Source: an uncultured Clostridia bacterium (GTDB taxonomy: Bacteria; Bacillota; Clostridia; TANB77; CAG-508). Taken from it: DNA of 64,000 nt. The notes under the pieces were generated by a model, which was given only the letters and a program-made list of their open reading frames with translations, had not been told where the DNA came from and searched no databases. The stretch spans positions 62,001 to 126,000 of the forward strand of contig CANQLH010000001.1 of NCBI GenBank assembly GCA_947624655.1, written 5' to 3'. This document shows positions 17,084 to 29,100 of the stretch, piece after piece. Each line of letters begins with the position of its first letter. Position 1 is the first letter of the stretch. The translations under genes and the position numbers were made by a program.

Positions 17084-18982
17084 TAAATCATATTATGTTT
17101 CATAAATTCATTTAATACTATTATAAACATTGCATGAGACCATCCAAGTCCTATTACCCATGCAGATTGCATTTTGCTATTATCTACTTGTTCTGCTAAA
17201 AATCCATGTTTTGTACTAGACCTTACCACAAAGTCAAAACATTCTTTAGCTTTTTTTAAATCATTTATTTCTATATAATATAATGCCATCCATAATGTTG
17301 AAACCACCCATGGTCTATCTCCTGTATAGTGGTCATTTTCAAATCTTAGATATCCCCCTGTATATGTTCTCAAATTCATGTTTATTCTTTCTATGGTATT
17401 TGTCATTTTTTTCTCATTTGGTGAAAACATTCTAAATGGAACTGCTAAACCAAGTATACTTATATCTAATCTTCTATCTTCTTCATTCCTTATAAAGCTC
17501 TTCTTTTCTTCGTCATAAAGTTTATCTAGTACATAATTTTTTAGTTCTACTAGTTGTTTTTCAATAATTGCCTTTTGTTTTACTATTGTCTCTTGTTTTA
17601 GTCTATTTTCTTGAAGATTCTCTGCTAATGCATCATAGATTTTTTGCATAGCTTCAAATGCTGCAAATATACTTGCAATCGAATATGCACTAACACCTTC
17701 ATACATTTCCCATAAATCATAACTTACTCTCATTTTCTTTTTATTTTCAAGGATATCTCCGAGTATATTCTTCAAGATATTTAACTGCTTTTTCTGCCAT
17801 TTTTAAATTATCTTTTAAGAATTTTTTATCTTTTGTTCTTGTATAATGGTCGTATATTCCATAAACAATACTTGATGTTTCATCTATTTGATATCCCCAA
17901 CATGGTGCAAGGGTTCCATCTGTAAAGAATCTTTGCTCCCACATTCCATTTTTTGATTGTGTATTTTTACAAAATACTTTATAAAACTTTTCAGTTTCCT
18001 TTTCCATATTAAGAAAATCTAGAGCCTGTGTAATATATAAAGAATCTCTTGGCCAGCAATATGAATATCTACCACATTTTGTAAATTTTTCATCTACTTC
18101 CATAGCTGCTGACATTCCACCTGTTTGAGCATTTGTAAGTAGTGGAAATAATAATATTGTTCTTGTATAAATATTTTTTACTATTTCTTTATATTTACTT
18201 CCTTCAATATTAAGAGCTGAATGTAATTTTACATATTTTCTCCAATATTTTTTTGTATTTTGTAATTCTTTTTCAGCATCAATTTTTCTTATTTTATCTA
18301 TTTGGCTTTCTATTTCTTCATATTTATTTTTTTCTTTATTATCACATACAAATATACATATACTAAATTCTTTTATCTCATTTGGTTTTAATGTTCCAAC
18401 ATCATACAATATTGCAGATGTATCTGACATTCCTATATAATCTTTTTCTTGTAATACTCCGCTGTTTATCACTTCTTCTGTTCCATGAATTTTATAGCTT
18501 TCCATTTTTATATCGTTAGACATAATAGCCATATTATATCCATGAGAATACTCTAAAATTCCATTTTCTATAACTTTACAGCCTACAAATTCATTATCAT
18601 CACTTAGCAATTTTGAATGAACAATAAATTTAACATCAAGTGGTATATCATGTTCGTTAATAAAGCTATATTTTCTAATTATTACATTATTATTAATTGA
18701 AACAAAATCTGTTTGTATCATTTTTAAATTAAAGTATGTGTTCTTTATATCTGTTTTTAATACATTTGTGTCTTCGATATAGTGCTGTTCATATATATTA
18801 TTTACATCATCATGCAGATATATAATTCCAGAATCATTTATTTTTACTCCCATATGCATATAATCTATAAATTGTCTAAAGTCAATATTAGGATAGCAAA
18901 TTCTTACTATTTCTCCTTTTTCGGTTAGGCCTACTTTTAGTTCTTTATTTCCTATTATAGCATCATTTATATATGTTTTCAC
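17083..18982 (-). CDS. GH15 glucoamylase-like hydrolase, one CGG +1 site
   Basis: Glycoside hydrolase family 15 enzyme, about 632 residues, releasing glucose from alpha-glucans or a related substrate. It has an N-terminal beta-sandwich, then the (alpha/alpha)6 barrel with YCWPRDSLYITQALD, YQIDETSSIVYG (first catalytic Glu) and near the C-terminus GFLAEQVDN (second catalytic Glu). The raw reading frame breaks at CGG 17759-17761: ACT-C-GGA must be read as Thr-Gly. Without the shift the second catalytic Glu is lost. The GTG start has GGAG eight bases upstream; an in-frame ATG at 19000 contains that site. No signal peptide, so probably cytoplasmic. Confidence 0.85.
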
Positions 18983-19021
18983 TTGTTTTTCTCCTTCCAT
19001 TTTTAAAACCCCATTTTAATA

Positions 19022-20669
19022 CTACTCTATAATGCTTACAATCAATTTTTCAATTTCTTTTAGTTTTAAAACAATACTATTTATTTCATCTTCTTTTGTA
19101 TCTTCTGTTAGAATTTCTGTTTCTAAGATGTCTTTCATATCTCTCATCTCGTCATCCAACATTTTTACTTTATTCAATATTTCTATCTTTTGTGTTCTTC
19201 TTACTGATTCTAGTTCTAGTCTTCTCTCTAAATAAACATTATCATTTTGTACATTATATATTTCCCCATATTTTGGTATTGTAACAGGGATATGTGTTTC
19301 TTCTAAGATTTTATTTTTTAGTTCTAGCTGTGCATCTTTTTCTCCATGAACAAGTATTATTTGCTTTGGTTTTTGTATAAAAGAATATATAAAATTCATA
19401 AGCCATTCTTGATCAGCATGACCAGAATATCCCTCTATATATTCGATTTCTGCATTTACAGCTATTTCTTCTCCAAATATTTTAACTTTCTTGGCTCCTT
19501 CTACTATTCTGCGACCTAAAGTTCCTCCTGCTTGGTATCCAACAAATAATATTGTATTATTTGAATTCCACAAGTTATGTTTTAAATGATGCTTAATTCT
19601 TCCTACATCACACATTCCACTTGCTGATATTATTATGCAAGGTTCATCTGATTCATTAAGAGCCTTAGACTCTTCAGCTGTTTTAGTAAACCTTAGGCCA
19701 TCAAATTCTAGTGGATTATCTCCACCTTCTATTTCTTCTTTTACTTCATCATCAAATAAATCCTCATTATTCTTAAATACTTCTGTTGCAGAAATTGCAA
19801 GTGGGCTATCAACATATACTGGTGTTTCCATAAGTAGTCTATATTTATTTATGAATGACTCATCTTTTGTACTGTCTTTTATTTTGTTTAATTCATAAAG
19901 GATTTCTTGTGTCCTTCCGCACTGCAAATGATGGAATTACAACATTTCCGCCTCTTCTTATTGTTTCATAAACAATATTCAAGAAGATTTCTGCTTTATC
20001 GTCATTTCTTACATGAAGTCTATTTCCATAAGTTGATTCCATTACTAAATAATCCGCTGTTTCAATCATTGTTGGCGATGCTAAAAGCGGTATATCGTTA
20101 TTTCCTATGTCCCCAGTAAATACAATTTTTTCTGTTTTGCCATTTTCTTTTACCCAAATTTCTATTATTGAAGAACCTAGCATATGGCCTGCATCATTAT
20201 ATCTAACTGTAATATTTTCGTCTATGTCAACTAATTCATTATATTTTACTTGCTTAAATAGTTCCAAAGAATTTATTGCATCTTGTGCTGTATATAAAGG
20301 AGGAAAGCCAAGTTTTCCCTCTCTTTTTCTCTTTCTGTTTTTCCATTCTACTTCCATTTCTTGGATATGGCCACTATCTGGTAACATTATTGCACATAAG
20401 TCACATGTAGCTTTTGTTGCATATACTGGATTTCTATATCCGTCTACATATAACTTTGGTATCCTTCCTGAATGATCAATATGAGCGTGTGTAAGTAGCA
20501 TAAAATCAATTTCATTAACATCAAATGCAAATTCATCATAATTTTTGTCTTCTTCTTTTGTAGTTCCTTGGAATAATCCACAATCAACCAAAAATTTCTT
20601 TCCAGCCGCTTCCACCACAAAATTTGAGCCAGTTACTCCTTCTGTTGCACCTAAAAACGTAATCTTCAT
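19022..20669 (-). CDS. MBL-fold beta-CASP ribonuclease, one CGG +1 site
   Basis: A 548-residue RNA-processing nuclease of the CPSF-73/YSH1-like group. Metallo-beta-lactamase motifs: THAHIDHSG (zinc ligands, near residue 58), FTGDIGN, and the C-terminal RMMBL segment EGYSGHADQ; the beta-CASP domain lies between, with ESTYGNR near residue 205. The frame breaks inside SFAVGRTQE at CGG 19917-19919 (GTG-C-GGA, Gly251); the arginine and glutamate that follow are part of beta-CASP motif. Corrected length is 3n+1. It is followed upstream by a coiled-coil protein gene 16 bases away and is probably cotranscribed with it. Endo- or exonuclease mode is not clear. Confidence 0.86.
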
Positions 20670-20685
20670 CTTTTCCTCCTAAATT

Positions 20686-22245
20686 TTATTTTGAAAATAA
20701 TTTGATTTTTTTCTTTGTCTTTATATTAACCCCATTTGAATTTTCTAATTCAAATGTAAGTTCTAGTATATCCCCATCATATATATTTATTTCTATTGTC
20801 CTTTCTTTGTTTATTGCTTGTATACATGCCTTTTCTAAATTCATAATTCTTGTATTAAATATAGGCATTATAATTTTTATATCAGTTTCTAAATCCTTTG
20901 TTATCGGATTTATTGCTTTTAGTTCATATAGTTTATCTATTGTTTTTTCTTCTAATCTTTCAAGATTTTCTTGTAAGGCTTCAATATCTTTAACAAATCT
21001 TTCTTCATCATATACAATGAAATTATAATATCTTATAACAGAAAAAATTTGTATTATTTCTTTCTTTTGTTCTATTTCTTCTATCTTATCTATTTTACTT
21101 TCTATGCATTTAATAAATAATTTTTGTAATTCAATTTTGTACTTTTCTTTGTTCCTATTGTCCTTTACCTCTCTAAGTATACTTACATTCTTTTCAAGTT
21201 CTCCTTTCCTTTTAACATATTGCTTTGCATCTAGCATTTTATTACATTCATCTATTTCATTTAAAGCTTTTCTTCTTTCCTTTTTTAACGTTGCTGCCAA
21301 ATTCTCAACGCTAAAAATTTTTTTATATTCTGATAGTTTACTATTTCTCCTTTCGAATTCTTCCCTTAATAAATTCGTATCATTTAGTATTTTGTCAATC
21401 TTCTTTATCTCTTTTGCTTTTTGCTTTTTTGTATTTGTTAAATCAATTACTAGTTTTTCTTTATCTCCTAGCTTTTCTAGTTCTTGTTCGTCCCACTCTT
21501 TTTCGTCTAATAGTCTTGCTTTCTCACTTTTATTTCTTTGAACACATATAATTATTGCAAGTCTATATATTAAGTCTAATATTCTATCTATTATATCACT
21601 ATCATATTCTGACTTTAACTTTTCTTCTAATCTTTTCATAATGTCTTTTTGATTTTCTAGTCTCATCCAACTATCTAAAAATTCAAATCCTAATAACATT
21701 TGCAAGTTTTGGTATATTAAATTGCAATCTATATTGCTAATTTCATTTGGTAAAGTATTCCACGACCATGCATTAAAGTCTCTTATGATTTCTATATTAT
21801 TTATATCTCTTCCTTCATTTAATAGTTCTGGAAGTGCAATTCTTATTAAATTATATTTTTCATCTAGGTACATCTTTGTATCATTTAATTTAAACAAAGC
21901 AAAAAGAAGTGCTTTTTCTGTTGGAAACACTTTTATAGTTTTCTGATATGCATCAATTTCGCATATTTGTCCATTTTTTGTAAATCTTTCTCCATCTTCT
22001 GTTCCAAGCTTTACAATTTCTATTTTTGCACAACTATTTATTATTTTTATCATATTTTCTATGTATTTATTTTTATTCTCTACATTTACTTTTATATTAG
22101 AATAATCATTGTATGAACTACTAATTTTATATAGCATGCTAAGTAGGAGATTTTTTACATCTCCTGAAAATTTTTTCTTATCTAACACAGTTTCAAGTTT
22201 ATTATTATTACTCTGAAATTTTAATAAAATATCATTTGTTTTCAT
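20686..22245 (-). CDS. Coiled-coil protein of unknown function
   Basis: A 519-residue soluble protein with no signal peptide or membrane segment. Residues 240-400 are strongly coiled-coil, rich in E, K, L and R. The N-terminal 200 residues look globular, and the C-terminal 60 residues are beta-rich (IEINIYDGDILELTFELEN). I do not recognise the family. It lies between spoIIIE/ftsK and the beta-CASP nuclease gene, only 16 bases before the latter, so a link with RNA handling or with the division ATPase is possible but unproved. Intact frame, no CGG codon. Confidence 0.6.
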   Translation of the reverse strand: MKTNDILLKFQSNNNKLETVLDKKKFSGDVKNLLLSMLYKISSSYNDYSNIKVNVENKNKYIENMIKIINSCAKIEIVKLGTEDGERFTKNGQICEIDAYQKTIKVFPTEKALLFALFKLNDTKMYLDEKYNLIRIALPELLNEGRDINNIEIIRDFNAWSWNTLPNEISNIDCNLIYQNLQMLLGFEFLDSWMRLENQKDIMKRLEEKLKSEYDSDIIDRILDLIYRLAIIICVQRNKSEKARLLDEKEWDEQELEKLGDKEKLVIDLTNTKKQKAKEIKKIDKILNDTNLLREEFERRNSKLSEYKKIFSVENLAATLKKERRKALNEIDECNKMLDAKQYVKRKGELEKNVSILREVKDNRNKEKYKIELQKLFIKCIESKIDKIEEIEQKKEIIQIFSVIRYYNFIVYDEERFVKDIEALQENLERLEEKTIDKLYELKAINPITKDLETDIKIIMPIFNTRIMNLEKACIQAINKERTIEINIYDGDILELTFELENSNGVNIKTKKKIKLFSK

Positions 22246-22286
22246 TTAAACTTTATCCTTTCTAAGTTTAACTTATTAGGGCAAAA

Positions 22287-24668
22287 TTATTCTTCTGCAT
22301 TATTTTGAACTGGTTCAGTACCCATCTTTAGTTCTTCCCATCTTTCTTTCGACATTAGAACTTCTCTTGGCTTACTTCCTTGATAGCCTGATATAATTCC
22401 TCTGTCTGTCATTTGGTCTATAATTCTTCCGGCTCTTGCATACCCAACTTTTAATCTTCTTTGTATAAATGATGTTGAAGCTTGTCCGTTTGCAATCACT
22501 TCTTCTATTGCTTCTTCTAGTCTTGGATCAACATCATCGCTCTCTTCATCATCTTGCACTTCTTTATCTGTCTTGTTTGCTTTTTCTATTGATTCTATAA
22601 TATCTTCATTATATGTTGTTTCTCCATCTCTTTTTAAGAAATCTACAATTTTTTCTACTTCTTTATCTGAGACAAATGTTCCCTGTACTCTTATAGGTTT
22701 TGATATTCCTGTTGGATAATATAGCATATCTCCTTTTCCTAGTAGTTTCTCTGCACCTGGCATATCTAGGATTGTTCTTGAATCTATTTGTGATGATACA
22801 GCAAAAGCTATTCTTGAAGGTATGTTTGCTTTAATTAATCCTGTAATTACGTCTACTGAAGGTCTTTGAGTTGCAATTACTAAATGCATTCCTGCTGCTC
22901 TTGCTTTTTGTGCAAGTCTACAAATTGCATCTTCTACATCTTTTGATGCTACCATCATAAGGTCAGCAAGCTCATCAATTATTATAATAATCTGTGGCAT
23001 TTTTACGCTTTGCTCTTCTTCTGCTTCTGCTTCACTTTCTAGTGCAACATTATATCCCTTTATATCTCTTACACCTTTAGCTGCAAATTTAGCATATCTG
23101 TCTTCCATTTCTTGTACAGCCCATGCAAGTGCTCCTGCTGCCTTTCTAGGGTCTGTTACAACAGGTATTAAAAGATGTGGTATTCCGTTATATACAGATA
23201 ATTCAACTATTTTAGGGTCTACCATAACAAACTTTACTTCGCTTGGTTTTGCTTTATATATAATACTTGTGATTAATGTATTTATACATACACTCTTTCC
23301 TGAGCCTGTACTTCCTGCAACTAATAGATGTGGCATCTTAGCAATATCCGCAATTACTCTTGCACCACTTACGTCTTTTCCAAGTCCCATAGAAAGTTTA
23401 GAATTTGCTGTTACAAATTCTTCTGAATCAATTACATCTCTTAAATGTACCATTTCCGTTTCTTTATTTGGTATTTCTATTCCTACTGCCTGTTTTCCTG
23501 GTATTGGTGCCTCTATTCTTATGCTTTGTGCTGCTAAGTTTAAAGCAATGTCATCTGCTAAATTTGCAATTTTACTTACTCTTACTCCTTCTGCTGGTTT
23601 CAATTCATATCTTGTAATTGCAGGTCCAACAGATACATCTTCTACTTTTGCAGAAACGCCAAAGCTATATAGTGTTTTTTGAAGCTTTAATGCATTATCT
23701 GTAATTGATTTTTTATCTCCTTTTGTCTTTTTTGCTTCTCCTTGCTCAAGAAGTGCTATTGGTGGAAATTCATAATTCTGGTCTTCAACAATTTGAGCAT
23801 GTTCAAGTTGTAGAACTTGCTTTGTCTTTTCTTCTTTTTCTTCTTGAGTTTCTTTAAATAAATTTGCTTCTATAAAATCATTTTGTGCATGTGGCTCTTC
23901 TTTAGGTTCTTTTTTCTTATTCTTTTCTTCAAAAGCTAAAGATATATCATGTTCATATTTTGAATTTTTATTTTCTTGTTCTTCATTTTCTCCAAAAGGA
24001 TCTTCCATAATTACTGAATGTGATTTTTTTACTTTTTCTTTTTTCTTCTTTATAGGCTTAGCTATTGGTTCCTCATCTTCTTCATAATCTTCGTCGTCTT
24101 CTTCATATTCTCTAGCTTCTTTGATTCTTTCAGATAATTTATCTACAAGTTCTGCTGGTCTTATTCCAAATGTAAATATTGCAAGAAGTATTGAAGCTCC
24201 TACTAAAAGAACATTTGCACCTATTGAGCCTAAAAGTTTTGTCAAAGGTACTGCAACAAGAGTTCCTGCTACACCTCCACCTTTATTCTGCATTCCCAAT
24301 TCATAAGCATCAGATACAACATCAGAAAAGTCTTTGTTTATATCTAACTTTTGGCTTGATAATTGCATTGATGTCATAAATGCGCATACACATAGTATTA
24401 TTACAACATATTGTACCATTTTAGGCATAACAAATTGTTTTTCTTCTTTTATAAGTGTTATTCCAATTATAAAAGTTCCTATTGGTACAAAATATTTTAC
24501 CCAGCCCATTAATCCACCTAACATAGGACTTAGGTGTTCTCCAATAGAACCTGATTGTATATAAATTAAAACTCCAAGCAATATACTAAATATCATAACA
24601 ACAATTGCATGTATATATGCTTCTTGTCTTGCTTTTTTCTTTCTTGTTACTTTTTTCTTTCTTCCCAT
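22287..24668 (-). CDS. spoIIIE: FtsK/SpoIIIE DNA translocase
   Basis: A 793-residue septal DNA pump. Four membrane helices in the first 170 residues are followed by an acidic linker and the alpha/beta motor: [16 protein letters not shown] (Walker A, near residue 450), [30 protein letters not shown] (Walker B) and [24 protein letters not shown]. The C-terminal gamma winged helix ([19 protein letters not shown]) reads polar DNA sequences. It drives chromosome movement at division and, in spore formers, into the forespore. Ftsk and SpoIIIE cannot be told apart here. The Walker A glycine uses a normal codon, unlike three other P-loop genes in the window. Confidence 0.93.
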   Translation of the reverse strand: MGRKKKVTRKKKARQEAYIHAIVVMIFSILLGVLIYIQSGSIGEHLSPMLGGLMGWVKYFVPIGTFIIGITLIKEEKQFVMPKMVQYVVIILCVCAFMTSMQLSSQKLDINKDFSDVVSDAYELGMQNKGGGVAGTLVAVPLTKLLGSIGANVLLVGASILLAIFTFGIRPAELVDKLSERIKEAREYEEDDEDYEEDEEPIAKPIKKKKEKVKKSHSVIMEDPFGENEEQENKNSKYEHDISLAFEEKNKKKEPKEEPHAQNDFIEANLFKETQEEKEEKTKQVLQLEHAQIVEDQNYEFPPIALLEQGEAKKTKGDKKSITDNALKLQKTLYSFGVSAKVEDVSVGPAITRYELKPAEGVRVSKIANLADDIALNLAAQSIRIEAPIPGKQAVGIEIPNKETEMVHLRDVIDSEEFVTANSKLSMGLGKDVSGARVIADIAKMPHLLVAGSTGSGKSVCINTLITSIIYKAKPSEVKFVMVDPKIVELSVYNGIPHLLIPVVTDPRKAAGALAWAVQEMEDRYAKFAAKGVRDIKGYNVALESEAEAEEEQSVKMPQIIIIIDELADLMMVASKDVEDAICRLAQKARAAGMHLVIATQRPSVDVITGLIKANIPSRIAFAVSSQIDSRTILDMPGAEKLLGKGDMLYYPTGISKPIRVQGTFVSDKEVEKIVDFLKRDGETTYNEDIIESIEKANKTDKEVQDDEESDDVDPRLEEAIEEVIANGQASTSFIQRRLKVGYARAGRIIDQMTDRGIISGYQGSKPREVLMSKERWEELKMGTEPVQNNAEE

Positions 24669-24704
24669 TGTATTCTCCTACTTTTGCTTTTATTTATAAT
24701 TAGA

Positions 24705-24734
24705 TTTTTACAATGTACATTTTATCATTGTCAA
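24705..24734 (-). promoter_or_regulatory. Probable sigma-A promoter of spoIIIE/ftsK
   Basis: On the minus strand TTGACA (24729-24734) and TAAAAA (24705-24710) with an 18-base spacer lie about 40 bases upstream of the start codon. The -10 box is imperfect. Confidence 0.5.
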
Positions 24735-24855
24735 ATATAAAATGCAACTTTTTTGTGGAAATTTTTAATCAAGTTTCATTCTTAATTGATTAATTAAATT
24801 TTAATATTTAATTAGCTTATAATAAAAAAAGTCTATTGCATTAAATCAAATAAAG

Positions 24856-24891
24856 CTCTAAAGTACCTTATACATAAATACTTTAGAGCTT
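24856..24891. terminator. Hairpin terminator next to tRNA-Glu
   Basis: A 12-bp stem (AGCTCTAAAGTA / TACTTTAGAGCT). On the minus strand it follows the tRNA gene; on the plus strand it is followed by TTTTATTTTT, so it may act in both directions. Confidence 0.7.
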
Positions 24892-24898
24892 TTATTTT

Positions 24899-24973
24899 TG
24901 GTGACCCCTACGGGAATCGAACCCATGATTCCACCTTGAGAGGGTGGCGTCTTAACCGCTTGACCAAGGGGCC
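24899..24973 (-). tRNA. tRNA-Glu (CTC anticodon)
   Basis: The minus strand folds as a complete cloverleaf: acceptor GGCCCCT/AGGGGTC with one G-U pair, D arm with GGTCAAGCGGTTAAGAC, anticodon stem CCACC/GGTGG around the loop CTCTCAA (anticodon CTC, reading GAG), T arm with GGTTCGATTCC, and an encoded ACCA end. It is the only tRNA in the window, so the window gives no direct information on which tRNAs read CGG or GGN. Confidence 0.95.
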
Positions 24974-25057
24974 ACAATTCTTTTTTTATTTTAGCATAAC
25001 CTTTATATAATTGTCAAGTATAAAATTAGTGATTTATGTTATCTTAATGTTTTTATA

Positions 25058-25792
25058 TTAAAGAATAGCATTAACAATTACCCTACGTTTATTATTGCTA
25101 TCACATGTTATTAAAGTTATGATTTTATTTTCATAATTTATATTATCTTCATTTGTATTAAATTTAACATTACTTTTATTAATTGCATCCTTTATATATT
25201 TTTCTTTTTCTTCTATATTAGTAAAATTCTTTTTTATTATATCCTTATTTGGCTCTAAGTTGTATGCTGAAAATACTTTATATATATAACTTCCGTTTGG
25301 AGTATAAATTTGAACTTTTACATCATTTCCAAGGCTTCCATTTTTTATTTTATGTAAATTTGCAAACATTCTTTGATTTTTCATATTATGCCCATAGATT
25401 ACTGTATTGTCATCTTCAAAGTTTGTATTAGTAGTGCTATCAACAAATATACTACCTGATACACTACTCTTCTTGTATATATCTTTCCTTAGATAATACT
25501 CATCTGTTTCTCCTTGAAGTATTGGATAATTTATATATGTATCATCAATCTTTACCCATGCAAATATATCGTTATTTATCTCTTTTAATTTTGCAAAATC
25601 TATCACAATTTTATCTTGTTGTTCCTGTTGTTCTTCATCTTTATTTTCTATAACTACCTCAGTATATAACTCTTCTTCAAGCTTTTTTGTTTCTCTATCG
25701 CTTTTAACCCATATAAACACAAAATAACCAGAAATTAAAAAAGCACAAATAAATATTATTAATAGTAAATTTATAAATATTTTATTTTTCAT
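25058..25792 (-). CDS. srtB: Class B sortase
   Basis: A 244-residue sortase with an N-terminal membrane helix (residues 7-28). NNDIFAWVKIDDTYINYPI and the following FVDSTTNTNFEDDN are typical of class B. The catalytic histidine is in TVIYGHNM, the cysteine in TLITCDSNN and the arginine in KRRVIVNA. It is the next gene after the 2053-residue wall protein with a VPKTG sorting signal, separated by a hairpin repeat, so that protein is a likely substrate. Class B enzymes often have a few local substrates. Intact frame. Confidence 0.9.
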   Translation of the reverse strand: MKNKIFINLLLIIFICAFLISGYFVFIWVKSDRETKKLEEELYTEVVIENKDEEQQEQQDKIVIDFAKLKEINNDIFAWVKIDDTYINYPILQGETDEYYLRKDIYKKSSVSGSIFVDSTTNTNFEDDNTVIYGHNMKNQRMFANLHKIKNGSLGNDVKVQIYTPNGSYIYKVFSAYNLEPNKDIIKKNFTNIEEKEKYIKDAINKSNVKFNTNEDNINYENKIITLITCDSNNKRRVIVNAIL

Positions 25793-25906
25793 AAACTTCT
25801 CCTATCTCGTACACTTTATTAAATTCGTTTTATTTTTAATAAATTATTTATAAAATATTATACTATTTTTTGCCTGTATTGTCTATATATTAAGCTCAAA
25901 AGGAAT

Positions 25907-26102
25907 TACAGTATAATACTTTTATATTAAAGAATAGCTGAAATGATTTATTTGAAAGAGCTGCGTAAGCGCCCAACCGGAGCGTAGCGAAGGGCGAATG
26001 GAGCAGTCTACATATATATCTTTAATTTGTAGACTGCGACACCAAAGCTCTAAAAATAAATCATTTCAGCTATTCTATTGAGACAAACCATTACCTTGTA
26101 AC
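25907..26102 (+). repeat. Family 1 hairpin repeat, copy A
   Basis: A 19-bp perfect inverted repeat (25932-25950 with 26057-26075), extended imperfectly on both sides to about 40 bases, encloses a conserved core: GCGTAAGCG, CCAACCGGAGCG, GGGCGAATGGAGCA, then a 10-bp stem (GCAGTCTACA) and GCGACACCAAAGCTC. Inner pairs AGAGCT/AGCTCT and CGCCC/GGGCG add to a multi-branched structure. Copies at 32420, 39600, 47057 and 55534 share the core. Confidence 0.85.
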
Positions 26103-26109
26103 TATAGTC

Positions 26110-26142
26110 AAAAGGAATTAGGCATTTAACCTAATTCCTTTT
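26110..26142 (-). terminator. Terminator of the transglutaminase wall protein gene
   Basis: A 13-bp perfect stem (AAAAGGAATTAGG and its complement) with a seven-base loop directly after the stop codon. The minus-strand arm ends in CCTTTT. Confidence 0.7.
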
Positions 26143-26147
26143 GTTTC

Positions 26148-29100
26148 TTACTTACTATGTTTTGTTTTTTTATTTTTTAAATTATGCTTTTTACAAACAA
26201 TGAATAAAATTCCTAGTAATGAAACATTCATAATTATCCAATATGTTGTTATTGCAATATCGCCTGTTTTTGGAACGCCACTATTATTTTGACTGTTCTC
26301 TGAATTATTATTAGTAGCATTTGATGAACTTTGATTATTATTGCTATTATTATTGCTGTTGTTATTATTGTTGTTATTACCATTGTTTTCATTGTCATTA
26401 TTGTTATTGTTGTTATTATTATTATTGCTGTTATCATTGCTATTGTCATCATTGTTATTATCATTATTGCCCTCATTATCATTGTTGTTATCGCCATTGC
26501 CATTGTCACCATTGTTATTATCGCCATTATTGCCTCCACCATTGTTGTTATCGTCATTGCCATCATCATCTTGATTTCCCGAATATACTGGATAATCTGG
26601 GTTATCTGGTGCATTTGGATTATTTTGGATAGGTGGAGTATCTGGCTCATCAGTGTCTGGCTGTTTACTTTGTTCTGTATATAACTTATAAAATTCTTTA
26701 TATTCCTTCTCTAAATCTTTAAAGTCATTTCCAACAACAACGTTTGCATCTTCGCCATTAGTTGTACTTACAATTACTAAGCTATCTGCATTTTTTAATA
26801 TAGTGTTTTCCTTATCATCTGAACTTGTATAAAGTACTTGACCATCACTTATTACAAATGTATAGTATTCAATTACGTTTGTGATGTTTAGAGGATTGCC
26901 ATATACGTCAGTCTCTGGGACAGTTGTTACATATACAGTGTATTCTCCATCTTCCAAATCAGCAAATTCAACTTTACCAGTAGAAATTACCTCTTCTCCT
27001 ATTGTAGTTACAACTCCGTTTGCATCTTTTTTAGTTAATCTTATTCCTATTCCTGCTATGAAGTTTGTATTTTGGTCTACTGTATATAATACAAGATTTG
27101 TCTTTGAAGGAACAACTGTTACTTCACATTCCTCATAAACTTTTGTATTTCCTTTTAGTCTTGCTGTTATTGTTACTTTTCCTGCTTTAATAGGTGTAAT
27201 GTTTCCTTTAGCATCTACCTTTGCAACTTTTTCATCACTTGAAATCCATTCTACATATTTTAAGTCTGCTTCATCAGCATTTTCTGGATAGAAGCTTACA
27301 TTCAACTTGGCATTTTTATCATTGTCTTTTACTTTTAAGCTTAAATTGTCAAGCACTAGTCCTTCTACTTCAATAGGAGTAACCTTTACTTTTACAGTTG
27401 CTTTTTTATTTCCTGCTTTTGCTGTAATTTCTGCATCTCCTGCTTTAACTGCAGTAACTAATCCATTTTTATCAACTGTTGCAATTTTCTTATCACTAGA
27501 AGTCCATGTAATTGTTTTATCTGTTGCATCATCTGGTCCAACTTCTGCTGTTAATGTAACTTTGTCATTTCTTCTTAAAGTTATTTCTTTATCTCCATGT
27601 ATTGTTACTGTATCTACTGGAGTAGGTACAATAGTTATAGTAAATACTTTACTTTCATGTTTTGGACATTGTGGTGTTTGGCATGTAACTTTTGCTACAA
27701 CATTTATCTTAACATCTTCATTTTTTGCTTTTTTAGCTATTATATAACCTGAATTATTAATCTCTGCATACTCATTGCTTGTTACATATTTGCCATCAGC
27801 TTCTTTTATAAACCATTCAATATGCGAAAATGTTGCATCTGTTGGTGTAATTTTAGCATTAAGGTCAACACCTTCTCCAACTTTAAGTTTTGTTTTTCCG
27901 CCTTCTTCTGCTACTACTTCAACACCTGTTACTTTTTCAATTCCTTCTGTAACTGTTACATTATATACAAGCTTAGCACTTGGATTATCAACTGATGATA
28001 CTGTAACCGTACAAGTATTTTTATCTTTATTATAATTTTGTGCTTCTAAAATTAAGTCTCCTTCTTTATCTATCGAAGCTTTTACAATACTTTTGTCTGT
28101 GCTTTCTACTTTTAGTTCCTTATTTGTTGCATTTTCAGGAACAACATTTATATCTATTTCTATTTTAGATTCTCCATTAAGCCCTTCTGCATTTGCTGCA
28201 GCAATATAAATATCATGGTTTTCAATATCGTCAGATAATCTTTCAACTTTAGTTGGAACTATGATGATTGTGCATGTATCTTCTACTCCACCAACTGTTA
28301 CTTTAACTTTTCCTGTAATTTTTTTGTCTGTTTTTAGTTTATTAATTGTTGCTTCATCATTTTTTACTGTTACTTTTCCTGCTTGTGTTAGTGTAAAATA
28401 ATCTTCTCCTTCAACAATTTCCCATTTTGCAAGTTTATCAGAAGCATTCTCAGGGGTAATATTTGCGTGAAGTGTTACAGTTTCGCCTGCTTCTAATTCA
28501 ATTACTTTATCTTTCATTTTTTCATTGCTAATTTGTACAGATTTAACTGCCACTTTCTTTGCTGTAACATCTATTGAAACTGTCTTAGTTGTGCCATTTA
28601 CATCAGTTACTGTTGCCGTAACTTTTACTGGATCATCACTATATCCAAGTATTGTTAAATATCCTGATTCTGTAACATGAACAATCTTTTCATCTTCTGA
28701 AATCCATTTAACCATTCTTGTTGCAGGTTCATGTTTTCCATCATATATACGATACATATTAGCCATTAGATTATATGTATCTCCATGGTCAAGAGTTATA
28801 GTATAGCCATCTTCGCTGTTTCCACTAGGCTTCTTTTCATTGTCACTTGTAAGTTCAAGTTGAAGCTCAGGATATACAGATAAGCTTATTGTTTTGCTTA
28901 CCTGATTAAAGTTTCTATTTGTATCTTTTTCCTTCATTGGCTCATATTCATTAGTGCTCTCATTCCACTTCATTGGAGTAACAACTAAATAGTATGAATG
29001 TCCGTTATTTTCTAGTGATACTTCACCAATGTCTAAATTTTTCTTAGTTTGATTTTCTAATTTAACAAATTCTTTAGCATTTCCTGAAGAAGCATTTGTA

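Noticed and set aside
26330..26570. Short-unit repeat array as CRISPR
   Set aside because: The repeats are AAT/GAT-type codon runs inside a coding region, with no spacers or constant repeat unit.
26249..26684. Long plus- and minus-strand reading frames rich in Ile, Leu, Cys and Tyr
   Set aside because: They are shadows of the Asn/Asp-rich stalk codons of the wall protein in other frames.
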